A program made the position numbers and the translations under genes. From FW021-bin31 sp964558275 (GTDB lineage: Bacteria; Bacteroidota; Bacteroidia; Chitinophagales; Chitinophagaceae), in the NCBI GenBank assembly GCA_964558275.1, contig CAZLDH010000140.1:1-7144 (forward strand): 7,144 bases of DNA. Direction: 5' to 3'. Shown piece after piece: positions 5,700-7,144 of the stretch (positions within the stretch are counted from its first letter, which is position 1; each line of letters begins with the position of its first letter). The notes beneath the pieces were generated by a model. That model was not told where the DNA came from. It saw nothing but the letters and a program-made list of their open reading frames with translations, and made no database searches.

Positions 5700-5775
5700 T
5701 ATTATTTATTTCTCATTATTTTATACATTCCTACGACCGACTATATCATTTCATTCTGTTCGCAATGACGACACA
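5700..5775. repeat. Possible dispersed-repeat fragment at the end of the rhamnosidase gene
   Basis: On the minus strand this reads CGTCATTGCGAACAGAATGA and continues into the 51-bp spacer before the aldolase. The CGTCATTGCGA start resembles dispersed repeats I recall from several bacterial genomes. Only one copy occurs here, so the window itself does not prove repetition. No clear promoter or Shine-Dalgarno is seen in the spacer. Confidence 0.25.
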
Positions 5776-7144
5776 AAATGATAGTTCCCTGATCCTACTT
5801 CAAATACTGCTCGTCCGTCTTCCATACCTATATATTTTACACCTTCAACTCCACTCATTTGTTTTCCTCCTTCTGTTATATTATCTATAACCTTAGCCGG
5901 AATACATACTTTTGCCGTCGTGTTTGCCGGAATAGTTATCTTCCAGTCAAATTTATTATTCTCTTTTTGCCAATCACTTTTAATCATTCCACGTACCGAA
6001 TGGTAAGAAGCATTTACAGAATCCAATCCCTCCACAGGATGTGGTTTCATGATGATCTTTTTAAAGCCTACTTCTTTGGGATCACTTTTTATTCCTGCCA
6101 GATCTTCATAAAACCAGATAATTAAATCCCCCAGTAACATCACATGATTCCCAGAATTCATCGCCGGATTCGCAGTATTTCCATTCCATAATTCCCATAT
6201 GGTGGTAGCACCCTCTTTTGCCATATATCCCCAACTTGGATAAGTCGTATTGGATGCTAACTTATACGCAATATCTGCACGACCATTTCGTGTCAAGCAA
6301 CGCATCAATTGTTGTGCTCCTACCAGTCCTGTACTGATATGTCCGTTGAATTCATTCATGGTTGTATTCACAACTTGTTGAAATGTTTTTTTGTGCAAGC
6401 TATCAGGCACAAGTCCATAAGCGAGTGCGAGCACATTTGCTGTCGCTGTATTATTGGTATAAGCCCCTGTCTCTTCATTTAGGTATTTTTTATTAAAGGC
6501 TTTCTTTATTTTTTCCCCTAATACTTTAAATTTTTGTTTATCATTTGCTTTATCCAGCAAAGTAGCAAATTTTTCCATAAATGATAACATTCTATAATAA
6601 GTTACAGTTCCAAGATAAGGACCGGCAGTTTTCCGTTCAGATAATTTTGAATGGATGAGTTGCGGATCTTTAGGTGGCATACACCAATCGCCGTATGTAT
6701 CTTTATACAAAATATAATCACGCATATAATTATTTTTCATATAATTAAGCCACTTTTCCATAGAAGCATAATGTTGTTTGACAGGCTTGAGATTACCAAA
6801 TTGGTGGTATAACATATTAGCAATCATTATGTAGGCGCCCGGCCATGTCATATTATCTCTATAAATTTCCCAATAAGTGGGAGCTACATTCGGAATACTT
6901 CCACTCGGCTTTTGTGCATTTTCAATATCTTGCAGCCATTTAGCATACAATGTGTTGTTATCAAAAATAAAGCTTTCTCCATAAGAACCTACAGCACGAT
7001 CACCAAGCCATCCCATTCGTTCATCTCTTTGTGGACAATCGGTAGGCATTCCTCTGTAATTTCCTCTTATTCCCCAAAAAGCATTATGATAAACTTGGTT
7101 GATAACCTTGTTTGAAGTCTCGAAATGACCGGTGGTAGGTAAAT
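5751..7144 (-). CDS. Alpha-L-rhamnosidase, glycoside hydrolase family 78 (5' end beyond window)
   Basis: Removes terminal L-rhamnose from rhamnosides or rhamnose-containing polysaccharides by inverting hydrolysis, feeding the enzymes encoded downstream. The frame is open to the window edge: 31 further codons precede the first internal Met (7049), ending FWGIRGNYRG, which is family sequence, so that Met is not the start. About 463 residues are visible of an expected 750-1100; the N-terminal carbohydrate-binding and beta-sandwich domains and any signal peptide are missing. The (alpha/alpha)6-barrel signature PTDCPQRDERMGWLGD lies at 2-17 counted from that Met and holds the acidic residues around the general acid; TTIWELWNGN further on carries the probable catalytic base Glu. 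A C-terminal beta-sandwich follows (from about residue 330, including WKITIPANTTAKVCIPA). The last residues, SSLRTE, come from sequence resembling a dispersed repeat. The gene leads the visible operon. Location, periplasmic or outer surface, cannot be judged without the N-terminus. Confidence 0.95.
   Translation of the reverse strand, partial: LPTTGHFETSNKVINQVYHNAFWGIRGNYRGMPTDCPQRDERMGWLGDRAVGSYGESFIFDNNTLYAKWLQDIENAQKPSGSIPNVAPTYWEIYRDNMTWPGAYIMIANMLYHQFGNLKPVKQHYASMEKWLNYMKNNYMRDYILYKDTYGDWCMPPKDPQLIHSKLSERKTAGPYLGTVTYYRMLSFMEKFATLLDKANDKQKFKVLGEKIKKAFNKKYLNEETGAYTNNTATANVLALAYGLVPDSLHKKTFQQVVNTTMNEFNGHISTGLVGAQQLMRCLTRNGRADIAYKLASNTTYPSWGYMAKEGATTIWELWNGNTANPAMNSGNHVMLLGDLIIWFYEDLAGIKSDPKEVGFKKIIMKPHPVEGLDSVNASYHSVRGMIKSDWQKENNKFDWKITIPANTTAKVCIPAKVIDNITEGGKQMSGVEGVKYIGMEDGRAVFEVGSGNYHFVSSLRTE

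Noticed and set aside
5651..6125. Plus-strand open frames across the aldolase-rhamnosidase spacer
   Set aside because: The hydrophobic, Leu/Phe-rich translation arises from reading AT-rich antisense sequence; there is no homology and no start signal.
5751..7049. Rhamnosidase starting at the ATG at 7049
   Set aside because: The frame continues upstream to the window edge with conserved GH78 residues, so this Met is internal.

Overview
The window holds part of an L-rhamnose utilisation operon, most likely from a member of the Bacteroidota. The evidence is gene content and style: an AT-rich genome, no clear Shine-Dalgarno sequences, a GH78 rhamnosidase beside a fused aldolase/dehydrogenase, a Pseudomonas stutzeri-type rhamnose isomerase, an FGGY kinase of the short-phosphate-loop type, and small S23-like and GIY-YIG genes in the spacers. 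It is draft assembly: a run of exactly 100 Ns (2820-2919) marks a scaffold gap. The taxonomic call is inference.

All six genes lie on the minus strand, so transcription runs from high to low coordinates. In that order they are: the 3' part of an alpha-L-rhamnosidase (5751-7144, start outside the window); a bifunctional rhamnulose-1-phosphate aldolase/lactaldehyde dehydrogenase (3528-5699); a small GIY-YIG nuclease (3018-3335); L-rhamnose isomerase (1432-2715); a small four-helix-bundle S23-type protein (1026-1379); and the 5' part of an FGGY kinase, presumably rhamnulokinase (1-877, end outside the window; 292 codons read open without interruption). The four metabolic enzymes make a full route: rhamnoside to L-rhamnose, L-rhamnulose, L-rhamnulose-1-phosphate, then dihydroxyacetone phosphate plus L-lactaldehyde, then L-lactate. 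No transporter, mutarotase or regulator is seen, and no convincing operon promoter.

The unusual part is the two small non-metabolic genes, each sitting in a spacer between metabolic genes, in operon orientation, and each bounded by its own repeat family. The GIY-YIG gene lies among palindromic repeats with a conserved 11-base loop (GAGCCTG[T/A]CGA) and variable but still pairing 8-bp stems (2753-2779, 2791-3045, 3396-3422, 3482-3532), including a 63-bp tandem array in which the assembly gap falls exactly at a unit boundary. The repeat encodes the last residues and stop codon of the nuclease, and another copy overlaps the stop codon of the aldolase gene. The four-helix-bundle gene lies between a 35-bp AT-rich tandem repeat (879-980) and an inverted copy of the same unit (1402-1433). 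The best candidate for something undescribed is the GIY-YIG gene plus its palindromes as a repeat-dispersal element, with the S23-type cassette as a possible parallel case.
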